Source: Gardnerella vaginalis | Lineage (GTDB): Bacteria; Actinomycetota; Actinomycetes; Actinomycetales; Bifidobacteriaceae | Assembly: GCA_946997215.1 (NCBI GenBank) | Contig: CAMPUL010000024.1 | Span: 1 to 22,405 of the forward strand | Length of the DNA: 22,405 nucleotides | Direction: 5' to 3' | Part shown: piece after piece, positions 1 through 8,600 of the stretch | Numbering within the stretch: the stretch's first letter is position 1 | How the letters are laid out: every line of letters begins with the position of its first letter | The notes under the pieces: model-generated | What the model was told of the DNA's origin: nothing | Seen by the model: only the letters and a program-made list of their open reading frames with translations | Databases searched by the model: none | Translations under genes and position numbers: made by a program

Positions 1-3000
1 ATTAGGCCATCCGCCTACCAAAAATCCCATTATTGAATAAAGATCTTCCACGCTTGTTTGCGATTTAGCAGCAAGATTGTACGCGTTTAGAATATCGTCA
101 AAGCCAAAAGTGGCGTTTATTTGGCACTCGCAATAAGCTTCCTCAAGACTACCCAAAGGAACATCTGCAATAGTCGGCTTTGCTGTTTTTGACTTTTCGG
201 GTGCAGGCAGAATCTTTGTTACAACACCATCCTCGTCTTTTTGCGCAAGAATCGGGTAATTTTGCCCGTTTAGCGAGCCTACAAAATATTGAGCAATCGT
301 ATAAAGCGCGCGGCGAACATTCAAATCGTTTTTTATAAAACGGTAGCGGTCTTTTACATTAGAAATACTAGAATCACTTGGGCAAATCGAATAATAATGA
401 TCAATCATTTTATTCGCAACATCTTCAATCGCCTTTTTTTGCAAAGCGCTAAACGATTCAAACGAAAAATCAAAGTCCGAAAATTCCTGCGCTCGAGCGC
501 CAACAAACCCACTAACAAAAGCTTCAAGCTGTGGGTAGTTTTTGCGCAAATAATCATTGTCTAAATGCTCATCTTGACTTGCCCACCTTGCAGTTTCGTG
601 AATAAGCGTGCCGAATTGCGCTGCCGTACTTCCTACAGTCGGGCCAGCAAATTTACTCTCCAAAAGGCAACAAACTGGGCAAGACCAAAGTTTATCTACC
701 ATTGAAGGAGATAGAGTTACAAGATTTTTACTAGTGGAGACTTTTTCTTGTGACTTTTCTTGTGATTTTTCTTGTGATTTTAGTGGCGATTCTTCTTGCG
801 ATTCTGCGGTTGCTGGCGATTCTGACTTCGCAGAATCAATCGCAGAATCGTAATTTTTACGCATAAAATCCCAATTATTTGGATTTGCTGCATCAACTCC
901 GTTGTTTTTAAGCAGATTTAACGCATCTAACGCATCTTGAATCGTAGAATTTTTTGCCATTTTATGGCCATTATTAGAGCCACACTCCTCTTTAGCAAGC
1001 GTGATTCTAGACGCACAAACAAGACCTCTTGCATCGGCATCAACCGCCGCAAAATCGCCACAAAAATCTGTGTAATCGCAGCTTCCGTCTTGATTTCTCC
1101 AATAAATCTCTGGCAAATAGTAGTACAAAAAGTCCGAAGGAACGCAATCATCACTATTAACCGCGCTTATGCAAAGATGTTTGCGAGCGCGCGTAATTGC
1201 CATTAGCAAACTTCGCTGTTCGCCAGTAAAAATCGCTTGTTTATCGCTTACGCAAATGCCATTAGGGTTTTTAGAATACGCGTCAAAGAAGTACGTTATA
1301 TCACTAATATCGCTACTATCGGTTTTATCGCCACTTTCTCCACTCAAAATCCTGCTATTTAGCACAATATCAACAAGCGTTTCCGAAGCAAACATAGTGC
1401 TTCTAGCGGCCGTATTCGGCCAAACTCGCTGCTGAACCGCAGGAATCCACACGTAATCCCAAAGTCTTCCAACCGAGCCAGAAGGCGTTGTAAGAGTCAC
1501 AGCGTCTGGAAGAGGCGCCACGCTTGCAAGCGAATCCGCTTCGATTTCCATTTGGCGAACTTGATCAATAAACTCCGCGATTGTTGGAGCAGCCAAACCT
1601 ACATTAGGCGTCTGCTGTTCTTGCGCAACCGTATACGAGAACGAATTCGCATACTCAAAAAGCCTCATTGCAGCATCCAGCCTATCGTTTGCCGCGCGGC
1701 CTTCATCATTATTGCTAAGCGCTTGAATTTGCCACTTTTTAGCGCAATTACAAAGATTCCAAGCCTTGCCTAAAACGTAGCTAACTTGATTTTCTCCGCT
1801 GTTTTTAACTTTTTCAAGGTTATTTTTTAGATTTTTAGAAAGTCTTAGAACAATATTAAACACGCGCATCAACGCACACGTATGAACACTGTTTGGGCGC
1901 ATTTTTTGCAAAACAGAAAAGATTTCTGTAGACTTTGCGACTTGAGCCTCTTCGTTTTCTGAATCACCTGAATTGACAGAATTGACAGAAACCGCAGAAT
2001 CCGCATAGCAGCCGTCAATAAGCGCCTTAAGAATCAAAAGATAACACGACTCAATGCTAAATTGCGTGCTATTTGCGTTTGGTTGCGCGTTAAAAACGCG
2101 ATTGTCAACCGTAACGCTTGCGCTTTCAGTTGCAGACGAGTCGTTTGCGCTTAAAATGCGATTGCTAAGCACTTTCCATTGCTCTATAAGATTGCTCAAC
2201 GGCGAATTTTCTCCGCTTGCATTTACGCCGTTCGCCTTTACACCACTTGCATTCGCGCCTGAAATCACTTCACTAAGCGAACAAATTGAGCGCATAAGCG
2301 AGTCAACAGCAGCCAAACTTGCGCAATTGTAGTCGCCAAAATCCACAAGTGGGCTTTCCAAAACCGTCTTTATTCTAGAACGAACAAAATGCGCAATCGA
2401 ATAAAGCGTGTAATTGCCCGAATGCACGCTTTTTGCTAAATCGTCAACGCTTTTTTGGCTAAATTGCGCTAACTCAATAATCGCAAAAAGCGCTTTAATA
2501 AACGGCTCGTCTCTAAGCGCGCGTGTAACACTCGAATAGCGCACAGGAACTCCGTCTTTTCTAAGACGCTCTCCAAACGCGCGAACTGTTGCATTATCGT
2601 GCGCAATTATTGCCATGTTTTTCCAAGGAATCTTATTGTCTAAATGAGAGCGTTTTATTTGCCAAATAACACAATCCATCTCTTGGCTAGGAGTTCTGTA
2701 CAAATCGCCAGAAACCGAAGAATTTTCTGTTTTTTGCGAATTTGATTCGATTTTTTCTATAGGAAAAGCACCTTGAATATTGGCCATTTTCCAAGCCCTG
2801 CGGGCCATTGGCGTTTGCGTTGGCATAAGCGAAGCAATCGAAAGAGAAACGCGCGCAGAAAAAAGATTTAGCGCAATTGAGCGATCGGAATGGTTTAGAA
2901 AATCGTGTATATTTTGAGATTCTTGGCGCTTTACATCTTGCGACGCCTGTTTTGCAAAATCTTCGCCAAATCCTTCGACCTTATAATCGCAAATTTTAGA

Positions 3001-4272
3001 AACAGCAGCTTGCATAACGCCATTTTGCGCTGATTCAACAACGTAATCTGGGTACGATCCGCGGAAGGATTGAACGGATTCGTCGGGATTTGCCGTTAAA
3101 ACAATTTTCACGCCCAAGCGCGCTAGCGACTCAAGAAAAGCCAAGCCAGCAAGCGTTACGTCGTGAAAATCGTCAACAACTAGCATGCGCGGAAGCGAGA
3201 GTTTAAGAGCATAAAACTCAAGGGAAGAATCGCAAGACACCGAAGATTCATTAGCACTATTGCAATGTAAATTATTAAAAATATTGTTTAAAATTTGAAC
3301 GCCACTTGCCAAAAGCCTAGAAGAATCAAGCCTAAAAGCGTTTGGGTACTTTTTGCGCACGCAATCCGCATACTCGCTTCTAAGAGCAAAAGCCAAATTC
3401 CATTGAGTTCTAATGCGGCTAACAATAATAGACGACACAAAATCCGAGTGAACGCTAAGATGCGAGTCCAAGCTGTTCAGCATATTTTTTTCCGCAAAAT
3501 CGCTTACAATTCCCATCTCGTCTAAGCGCGCGAGCATATCTCGAAGTTGGTGAATAAAAGCGGTATTTACGGAGATGTTAGAGATGTAATTAGAATCTAG
3601 CGAATCAGGTGAATCGAGCGAATCATCGCTATTTTGCGCGTTTTGCAATTTAGAAATTGTGTAAATCCAAGAATCTTTAGAAGAAGAATCATTAGACGAA
3701 GAATCTTTGGACGAAGAATCATTGGAATAGTCGCCAGCAAAATACTCACTAAAAAGAGCGCAAACTTTGCAATTGCCACTATCGCCTTGCAAAACGTGAT
3801 TAACGTGTACGCGCACAACTTCGCGAAGAAGCGCGTCTTGCTCGGCGCCATTAAGTAGCTTAGGCGCAGGCATGCCAAAAAGCTTATTTCGCGCGGAAAT
3901 CAAACTAAACGCAAGCGCGGAAAGCGTTCCAACTGGTCGCGATTGGTGTGAAACACCCAAGTTTTGAATCACATAATCCGACATTCGTGCAGCAGTGGAG
4001 CGATTCTGAGCAGCAGCAACAGCGATATCACTGCGAATAGCATTTTTTAGCAAAAGCTGCGCAGCGCTACTATCTAGCGAGCACGGCGAATCAGATGCCG
4101 CGCTCCAATCAAAACGCAAACCAAAAAGCAACGCGTTAAGTGCAAAGCTTGACTTGCCAGCGTTTGGTGCTCCAAAAACAAGCAAAACATTGGTGTTGCG
4201 TCCATGCGCGTTTTTAAGAGAGCCATTTAGCAACGATTGAACAGCAGCCAGCGCAGAATCTTCCGTACACAT
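1..4272 (-). CDS. AdnA-like UvrD-family helicase / RecB-like nuclease, partial (3' end beyond left edge)
   Basis: The minus strand is open for 1,424 codons from the ATG at 4272 to the window edge, with no stop. The start is bounded by an in-frame TAG at 4300-4302; a GTG at 4278 is the only other nearby start. Visible superfamily 1 helicase motifs are Walker A GAPNAGKSS (K40), motif II VVDDFHD (365-371), a motif III-like NPDESVQSFRG (about 395-405), and motif VI MAITRARKHL (about 1020-1030). From about residue 1195 a RecB-type nuclease module begins (LSPSMVDKLWSCPVC, then FGTLIHE). UvrD motor followed by RecB nuclease is the layout of actinobacterial AdnA and AdnB, which resect double-strand breaks. 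In that family adnA precedes adnB, so the partner should lie beyond the left edge; AdnA is therefore the likelier identity. The motor deviates from consensus (DD for DE in motif II). Two Ser/Asp/Glu-rich linkers are encoded by tandem repeats. I am sure of the family, less sure of A versus B. Confidence 0.78.
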   Translation of the reverse strand, partial: MCTEDSALAAVQSLLNGSLKNAHGRNTNVLLVFGAPNAGKSSFALNALLFGLRFDWSAASDSPCSLDSSAAQLLLKNAIRSDIAVAAAQNRSTAARMSDYVIQNLGVSHQSRPVGTLSALAFSLISARNKLFGMPAPKLLNGAEQDALLREVVRVHVNHVLQGDSGNCKVCALFSEYFAGDYSNDSSSKDSSSNDSSSKDSWIYTISKLQNAQNSDDSLDSPDSLDSNYISNISVNTAFIHQLRDMLARLDEMGIVSDFAEKNMLNSLDSHLSVHSDFVSSIIVSRIRTQWNLAFALRSEYADCVRKKYPNAFRLDSSRLLASGVQILNNIFNNLHCNSANESSVSCDSSLEFYALKLSLPRMLVVDDFHDVTLAGLAFLESLARLGVKIVLTANPDESVQSFRGSYPDYVVESAQNGVMQAAVSKICDYKVEGFGEDFAKQASQDVKRQESQNIHDFLNHSDRSIALNLFSARVSLSIASLMPTQTPMARRAWKMANIQGAFPIEKIESNSQKTENSSVSGDLYRTPSQEMDCVIWQIKRSHLDNKIPWKNMAIIAHDNATVRAFGERLRKDGVPVRYSSVTRALRDEPFIKALFAIIELAQFSQKSVDDLAKSVHSGNYTLYSIAHFVRSRIKTVLESPLVDFGDYNCASLAAVDSLMRSICSLSEVISGANASGVKANGVNASGENSPLSNLIEQWKVLSNRILSANDSSATESASVTVDNRVFNAQPNANSTQFSIESCYLLILKALIDGCYADSAVSVNSVNSGDSENEEAQVAKSTEIFSVLQKMRPNSVHTCALMRVFNIVLRLSKNLKNNLEKVKNSGENQVSYVLGKAWNLCNCAKKWQIQALSNNDEGRAANDRLDAAMRLFEYANSFSYTVAQEQQTPNVGLAAPTIAEFIDQVRQMEIEADSLASVAPLPDAVTLTTPSGSVGRLWDYVWIPAVQQRVWPNTAARSTMFASETLVDIVLNSRILSGESGDKTDSSDISDITYFFDAYSKNPNGICVSDKQAIFTGEQRSLLMAITRARKHLCISAVNSDDCVPSDFLYYYLPEIYWRNQDGSCDYTDFCGDFAAVDADARGLVCASRITLAKEECGSNNGHKMAKNSTIQDALDALNLLKNNGVDAANPNNWDFMRKNYDSAIDSAKSESPATAESQEESPLKSQEKSQEKSQEKVSTSKNLVTLSPSMVDKLWSCPVCCLLESKFAGPTVGSTAAQFGTLIHETARWASQDEHLDNDYLRKNYPQLEAFVSGFVGARAQEFSDFDFSFESFSALQKKAIEDVANKMIDHYYSICPSDSSISNVKDRYRFIKNDLNVRRALYTIAQYFVGSLNGQNYPILAQKDEDGVVTKILPAPEKSKTAKPTIADVPLGSLEEAYCECQINATFGFDDILNAYNLAAKSQTSVEDLYSIMGFLVGGWPN
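742..801 (-). repeat. 12-bp in-frame tandem repeat in the helicase-nuclease linker
   Basis: Five 12-bp units lie head to tail. On the plus strand they read TTTTTCTTGTGA, CTTTTCTTGTGA, TTTTTCTTGTGA, then two diverged units. They encode a Ser-Gln-Glu-Lys type repeat just before the nuclease module. The period is a multiple of three, so copy-number change would alter linker length without breaking the frame. Confidence 0.85.
3670..3729 (-). repeat. 15-bp in-frame tandem repeat in the AdnA-like gene
   Basis: Four 15-bp units (AGAATCTTTAGAAGA, AGAATCATTAGACGA, AGAATCTTTGGACGA, AGAATCATTGGAATA on the plus strand) encode a Ser/Asp/Lys/Asn stretch at about residues 182-201. A further Asp-Ser-rich stretch follows in the protein. 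This looks like a disordered insertion within the helicase part, outside the recognisable motifs. Confidence 0.85.
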
Positions 4273-4304
4273 AAACACAATTCTACCAACTGGCGCGAGC
4301 TATT

Positions 4305-4446
4305 CCCGCGTTTGTTTATTTTTCCCCGCGTTTGTTCCCATTCAACGCAACTCGGGAAACAAACACAATAACACATCCCCACATTTGTTTCTTTTCCCCC
4401 ACGTTTGTTTACATTTCAGCCAATTTTGGGAACAAACTCGGGAAAG
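4305..4446 (-). promoter_or_regulatory. Phased direct repeats upstream of the AdnA-like gene
   Basis: Four copies of CCC(G/A)C(G/A)TTTGTT start at 4305, 4325, 4378 and 4398 on the plus strand. They form two pairs, each with 20-bp spacing (about two helical turns). Each pair is followed by a CTCGGGAAA copy (4351 and 4437) and by inverted arms such as GTTTGTTCCC with GGGAAACAAAC. Overall this is an imperfect tandem duplication of roughly 75-85 bp, ending 33 bp before the helicase ATG. It could be an array of regulator sites or a tandem repeat within the promoter region. I could not fit a convincing -35/-10 pair. Confidence 0.5.
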
Positions 4447-4470
4447 TCGTTCGCGCAGATTAGCTGCGCT

Positions 4471-4600
4471 ATTCCTCGCGGCTATTAGTAGCCGCTCGGC
4501 TGATTTGGCATGTAAAGTCCACTGGACTTTACATTTGAGCCAAATCACGCTTTGAAGGAGCTTGAAACGCGCTATGCAATTTCAAGCTCAGTCAAAGCGC
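4471..4600. repeat. Dispersed hairpin element, core copy 1
   Basis: This 130-bp segment matches 17381-17510 at 123 of 130 positions with no gap and in the same orientation. It holds two long inverted repeats: one built on TGTAAAGTCC/GGACTTTACA flanked by GATTTGGC and GCCAAATC, and one on CTTTGA..GAGCTTGAAA with TTTCAAGCTCAGTCAAAG. The similarity resumes beyond the core, at 4601-4679, with GCAGAAGCAGTGCTTCTGC and the following GC-rich arms, which match parts of the 101-bp unit found beside core copy 2. No coding capacity is apparent. It lies downstream of the Pr6Pr gene and upstream of the helicase gene. Confidence 0.9.
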
Positions 4601-4651
4601 TTCGCAGCGCAGAAGCAGTGCTTCTGCCTTGAGCTGCTCAGCGCTCCGAAT

Positions 4652-4686
4652 TGCCTTTTCGCGCTACGCTCTAAGCGAAAAAGGCA
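4652..4686 (-). terminator. Hairpin 14 bases after the Pr6Pr stop
   Basis: The arms TGCCTTTTCGC (4652-4662) and GCGAAAAAGGCA (4675-4686) pair with one bulged base around a 12-base loop. The position directly after the stop suggests a transcript end. No run of U follows on the minus strand, so it could equally be an RNA-stabilising hairpin. It also belongs to the dispersed hairpin element. Confidence 0.35.
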
Positions 4687-4700
4687 GGTCGTCGCGCGCA

Positions 4701-5480
4701 CTATTGTTGATTAGAAAGTCGCTTAGCGCGAGCGTTTTTAATCGCAAGAAATGCTATTCCAATGCCAATAAAAATCAGCGTAAAAATCACAAGCAAATAA
4801 ACAACGCCCACTCCAAGTGTGGTGGAGTTAAACGTATTTGGCGCAAATCCAAACCACCCTGCAGGAGCCTTGTAGTTCAAAAAATTGTACGGCGCTGCCA
4901 TAGCATGATCCCCCCAACGCAACCCCAAAAACTCGCTTAGCGCAACAGCGTACGCAACGTAAGCTAGCGGCGGAATCGTAGCAAAATAAACGTGAGCGCG
5001 GCTGGACTTGTACTTGTAATCAAAAAGAATAAAGTCAAAAATCGCAAGCAACGGCGTTATAAAATGCACGCATAAGCTTGAGCACCCATTATTCATGTAC
5101 GCGCCAACAAATCCGAGTTTGTTTGTAGGAGCCAAAAAGCACAGGTACAGCGTAAAAGTGACGGCGATTGAAATCGTCATCATAAACTTAAAAATGTACC
5201 ATGCGTTTGGCTTTGAATCCACCCATCCGCCAGTTTGCTCACTTTGCTCAGCCTTCTCACCCTGCTCATCGCTTTTAGACTTAAGAGCACTTCGTGTGTC
5301 TAAAATCAGCGAGCCGAGCAACGCCGCGCAAATCATCAAGTTAGAAAGATTCGTAAAATACGTTAGCGCCATTGAATCCCAAGACATTGCCATTCCGTAC
5401 ACGGAGCATACGATTGCAATAACGCGGATTACAGTTCGCACAACGTACTCTTTGCGCGTTAGAACTAGTGTTTCGCTCAT
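4701..5480 (-). CDS. Pr6Pr family integral membrane protein
   Basis: This 259-residue protein has about six hydrophobic segments, at roughly 14-32, 43-60, 97-116, 134-153, 165-182 and 223-247. It carries the family-like signatures YFTNLSNL (41-48) near the second segment and HFITPLLAIFDFILFD (139-154) followed by PPLAYVAYA. These match the actinobacterial Pr6Pr group, whose function is not established. Residues 62-92 form a hydrophilic loop rich in Glu, Lys and Ser. The ATG at 5480 is preceded by a weak purine-rich stretch. It follows the giant surface-protein gene by 132 bp, on the same strand but with an inverted repeat between them, so it may have its own promoter. There is no clear functional tie to the pilus. 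Confidence 0.8.
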   Translation of the reverse strand: MSETLVLTRKEYVVRTVIRVIAIVCSVYGMAMSWDSMALTYFTNLSNLMICAALLGSLILDTRSALKSKSDEQGEKAEQSEQTGGWVDSKPNAWYIFKFMMTISIAVTFTLYLCFLAPTNKLGFVGAYMNNGCSSLCVHFITPLLAIFDFILFDYKYKSSRAHVYFATIPPLAYVAYAVALSEFLGLRWGDHAMAAPYNFLNYKAPAGWFGFAPNTFNSTTLGVGVVYLLVIFTLIFIGIGIAFLAIKNARAKRLSNQQ

Positions 5481-5510
5481 TTTAAGCTCGCTTTCAAATA
5501 AGTTGTAATT

Positions 5511-5565
5511 CTTATTTATGTTCTTCGATTTTTCACATAAACATGTTTCGTTTTACATAAATAAG
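5511..5565 (-). promoter_or_regulatory. Inverted repeat upstream of the Pr6Pr gene
   Basis: Perfect 11-bp arms CTTATTTATGT (5511-5521) and ACATAAATAAG (5555-5565) enclose a 10-bp palindrome AAACATGTTT (5539-5548). Read on the minus strand there is also a direct repeat, TTTATGTAAAA and TTTATGTGAAA. It starts 30 bp before the Pr6Pr ATG and lies after the giant gene's stop. An operator is plausible; it is AT-rich and lacks a U tract, so it is a poor terminator. Confidence 0.4.
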
Positions 5566-5612
5566 ATTTACTATACTTGACTCCGACCTAGGAATAGCAA
5601 AACGTGCAAAAT

Positions 5613-8600
5613 TCAATGGTGATTTTTGTAGATAATGCCAAACAATTTGCGACCGCCAAACAATCTGCCGCATCGCAAGGATTCTGCCGAAGCGTTGCAA
5701 TGCTTGCTGTATGTTAGCTCGCCACTGATGCCGTTTCCGCTAAGCACAGATGCTAACCATCCGCGCCTACCGAATGCGCCCGACGCTATGAAGAGCGCCA
5801 TCAATATGCCAAATAAGAATGTGTACGTAATAGCAGCGTTTCCACCAGTAAACGGCAGCGGAATTGGCGACACATTAATGCCAGTAATCTTTATATAGCC
5901 TATGATTGCATTCGCATCATCTTTGCCAGCATCATAGTGCTCACTCTTATTCTCTGACTTATCTTTTGTTTGCGCGTACACTGCGTAAACAGCCGTGTTC
6001 CTATTAGTTATAAGCAGCCTCTGCAATGCTTCAGTATCTACACTTGCGTTTCCGCTATTATCGCGCTTCAAAATAGGCGTGCAATCTTTATCTTGAGGCT
6101 TGTTATTGTTCATCCATCGCACGCATACTTGAAGATTCTTCTCAACTACATCTCGAGAATCAAAATCATCGCTAGCGTCTACTAACAGCTCTTTGCCTTT
6201 AACTTTACCGTTAGCATCTGGATTACCTGTAAAAGTGAACTTAATATCGTTAGCAGTAACCTCGTAAGGCTTATCCATAGTCGAAGTCTGAAGCGAACCT
6301 ATAGATTCAGCTTTAGGCTTTATTACATCAATCGGCACTACATACACTGGAAGAATTGACTGCGCTCCAGCAATATCGCTAAAGTCAGATTTTGCTTCAT
6401 AGCCGTATGTGCCTTGCAGACTTTCCCTAGCATAACGGTTTGAAAGTGAAAGCACATAGTGCGAAGAGTTTGAGGAATTATTAACGTATTTTATGCCGTC
6501 AAGACCACCAAGGACTTTATCTAGCGTGAATTGAGACGACTTTACATCTCCTATTCCCCACTCCGGTATATCAGCTGATTTCGGCGTCATCTTGTTATAT
6601 TGATCGTTTCCCAAAACACTAGCACTCATACCATTATTTGAATTACGAACTGAAACGCTATTACCACCGCCATAATAACCATTTGCAGTAACCAAGTCAG
6701 GCGCGTTAGTAAACTCATCGTTCAGCGTGAAGAATCCAGGACGCTTGAAACCATTCTCATTATGTTCAGCATCACCTTTATCTGTGCCATTAACAACACG
6801 TAGGGATGGCTGGATTTTAGCAAAAGCATCTTTAGCTTCCTGTAGCTCTTTGCCAGTTTTGTTTTTTGTTGCTTCTTCCAATTTTACTGGCATAAGCTTT
6901 AACGCATTCTGCAAATCACCTAAACCGATTTGACCGCTACTACTCGCGTTATAGCGGTACACAAGCGATTGATGACCAGGAGTTCCAACCAGCTCAAATC
7001 CTGGGTCGCTAGAACGCTCGCCAATATATGGCTTCTTCTTATCCCAAGTAATCGTGTAGTCGGCAGAGTCAGCATCAGAATTACCAACACTTCGCAACCT
7101 AGCGAATCTTGTTACAACATTATATCTTGGCTCTGGCGTTACATTTCGCCTACGCCATCCGCGCAAAAGAATAAACGAATCCTGCTCGTTTCCTGCTGCA
7201 TCAGAGTAATTATTGCGTTTATCTTTCTGCTCAGTAGGAGCAACATATTGTCCGCGCTTCCAAGCAACTTCTGACTGGTTTGCAGAAAGTGTATCATTAT
7301 CATCCACGCTTATAAGACGGTCAGCATCTCCAAAACCAAGCCATTTGCCTCCCGCATTTCCGTTGCGCAACACATGATTCACAGCACGCTTTTCAGAGTC
7401 GTTCAGCAGCAATGGATGCACTTGTACAACTTTCTTATTTACTACGACTGGGAAGAATACGCAATCTGAAGGAGAGTTCCAATCTTTTGGCGACTTTGTT
7501 TCAGGCCTACATACATTACTACGTTGCGCAACCATTGAGTCAGCAGATAGCACGTTGCGTATGTCTTCTTCTTTTTCTTTTAACACATTTGACGCGTCAT
7601 TATTCGTCGAATTGCTATCTACAGAGCTACTTACATGAGTTGGATTCTCACTATCGCCTGATTGAGATGAATTTGTGTTATTCGATAACTCATCCAAATT
7701 TCCTGATTTAACGCCAGGCATATATGACCAAGGCCCATAAGAACCAGCTCGATCCCTTGCGCGCACTACGCTTCCAGGAGCCAAAATTCCAAGATTAAAT
7801 ATTATTGCAGAATTATTCTTTCCTTCGTCTTTAGAATTCAACGTAGCGCCTTGAGGTAGCGTATAACCTTCACAGACTTCCCACTTATTCATTGATTCCG
7901 ATTTGCATAATGCTAATGCTTCACTCGTATCGGTATCGCTTGCAGAAGCAGCATTGTTACTACTCAAACTAGACTGCGCACCAAAGCTATACATTAGATT
8001 ATTACTATTATTAGATTGTAAGCTAGCAGATTTTTCTTGTAACGCACGAGTGAAATACACTACGAGTCGAGTCGCATTTTCCCCTGCAACAACAGACACA
8101 GCATTGTAGTACCTATCCGCAACAGCTCCTTCCCAATCATGAAGCCACACGACAGATTTTGATGAATCACCATAATGATGACCATCATATGCGCGCACAA
8201 TTGGAGCTTTAGCTACAGTCCAAGTGAACTTGAATTTGCCTACTACTGCCTCATTACTCTTATTTCTAGAATCGTCAGTTACTTGAGCAATCATCTTGAA
8301 GGTTGGAGACTTTGTAGCATCATTCCCACGCCATTTTTCTATGAATGCACGCAACAGTTCCTTATTGATATTCCCGCCTGTAACAAATCTTACGCGAGGA
8401 GCTTTTTTAGTTTTTGGATCTGTTACGCCTTCTGCTTCAATATCTATGCTCAGCGTGTTCTTCAAAGCTTCGCTTACATGCGTTTCAGGATTTGCCACAT
8501 TGAAATCATCATCCATTGCAAGCAAATCAACTACGTTAAACAAGCCCGACTGCTTTGTAATATCAGTCTTATTCATATCAATAGTCGTAACAGTTCCGCA

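Noticed and set aside
4305..4446. SOS (LexA) box in front of the helicase gene
   Set aside because: The repeats contain GAAC and GTTC words, but not as the required closely spaced inverted pair.
4471..4686. Insertion sequence or transposon remnant
   Set aside because: No transposase fragment, no clear target-site duplication and no terminal inverted repeats spanning the element could be seen; a non-autonomous element remains possible and is covered in the findings.
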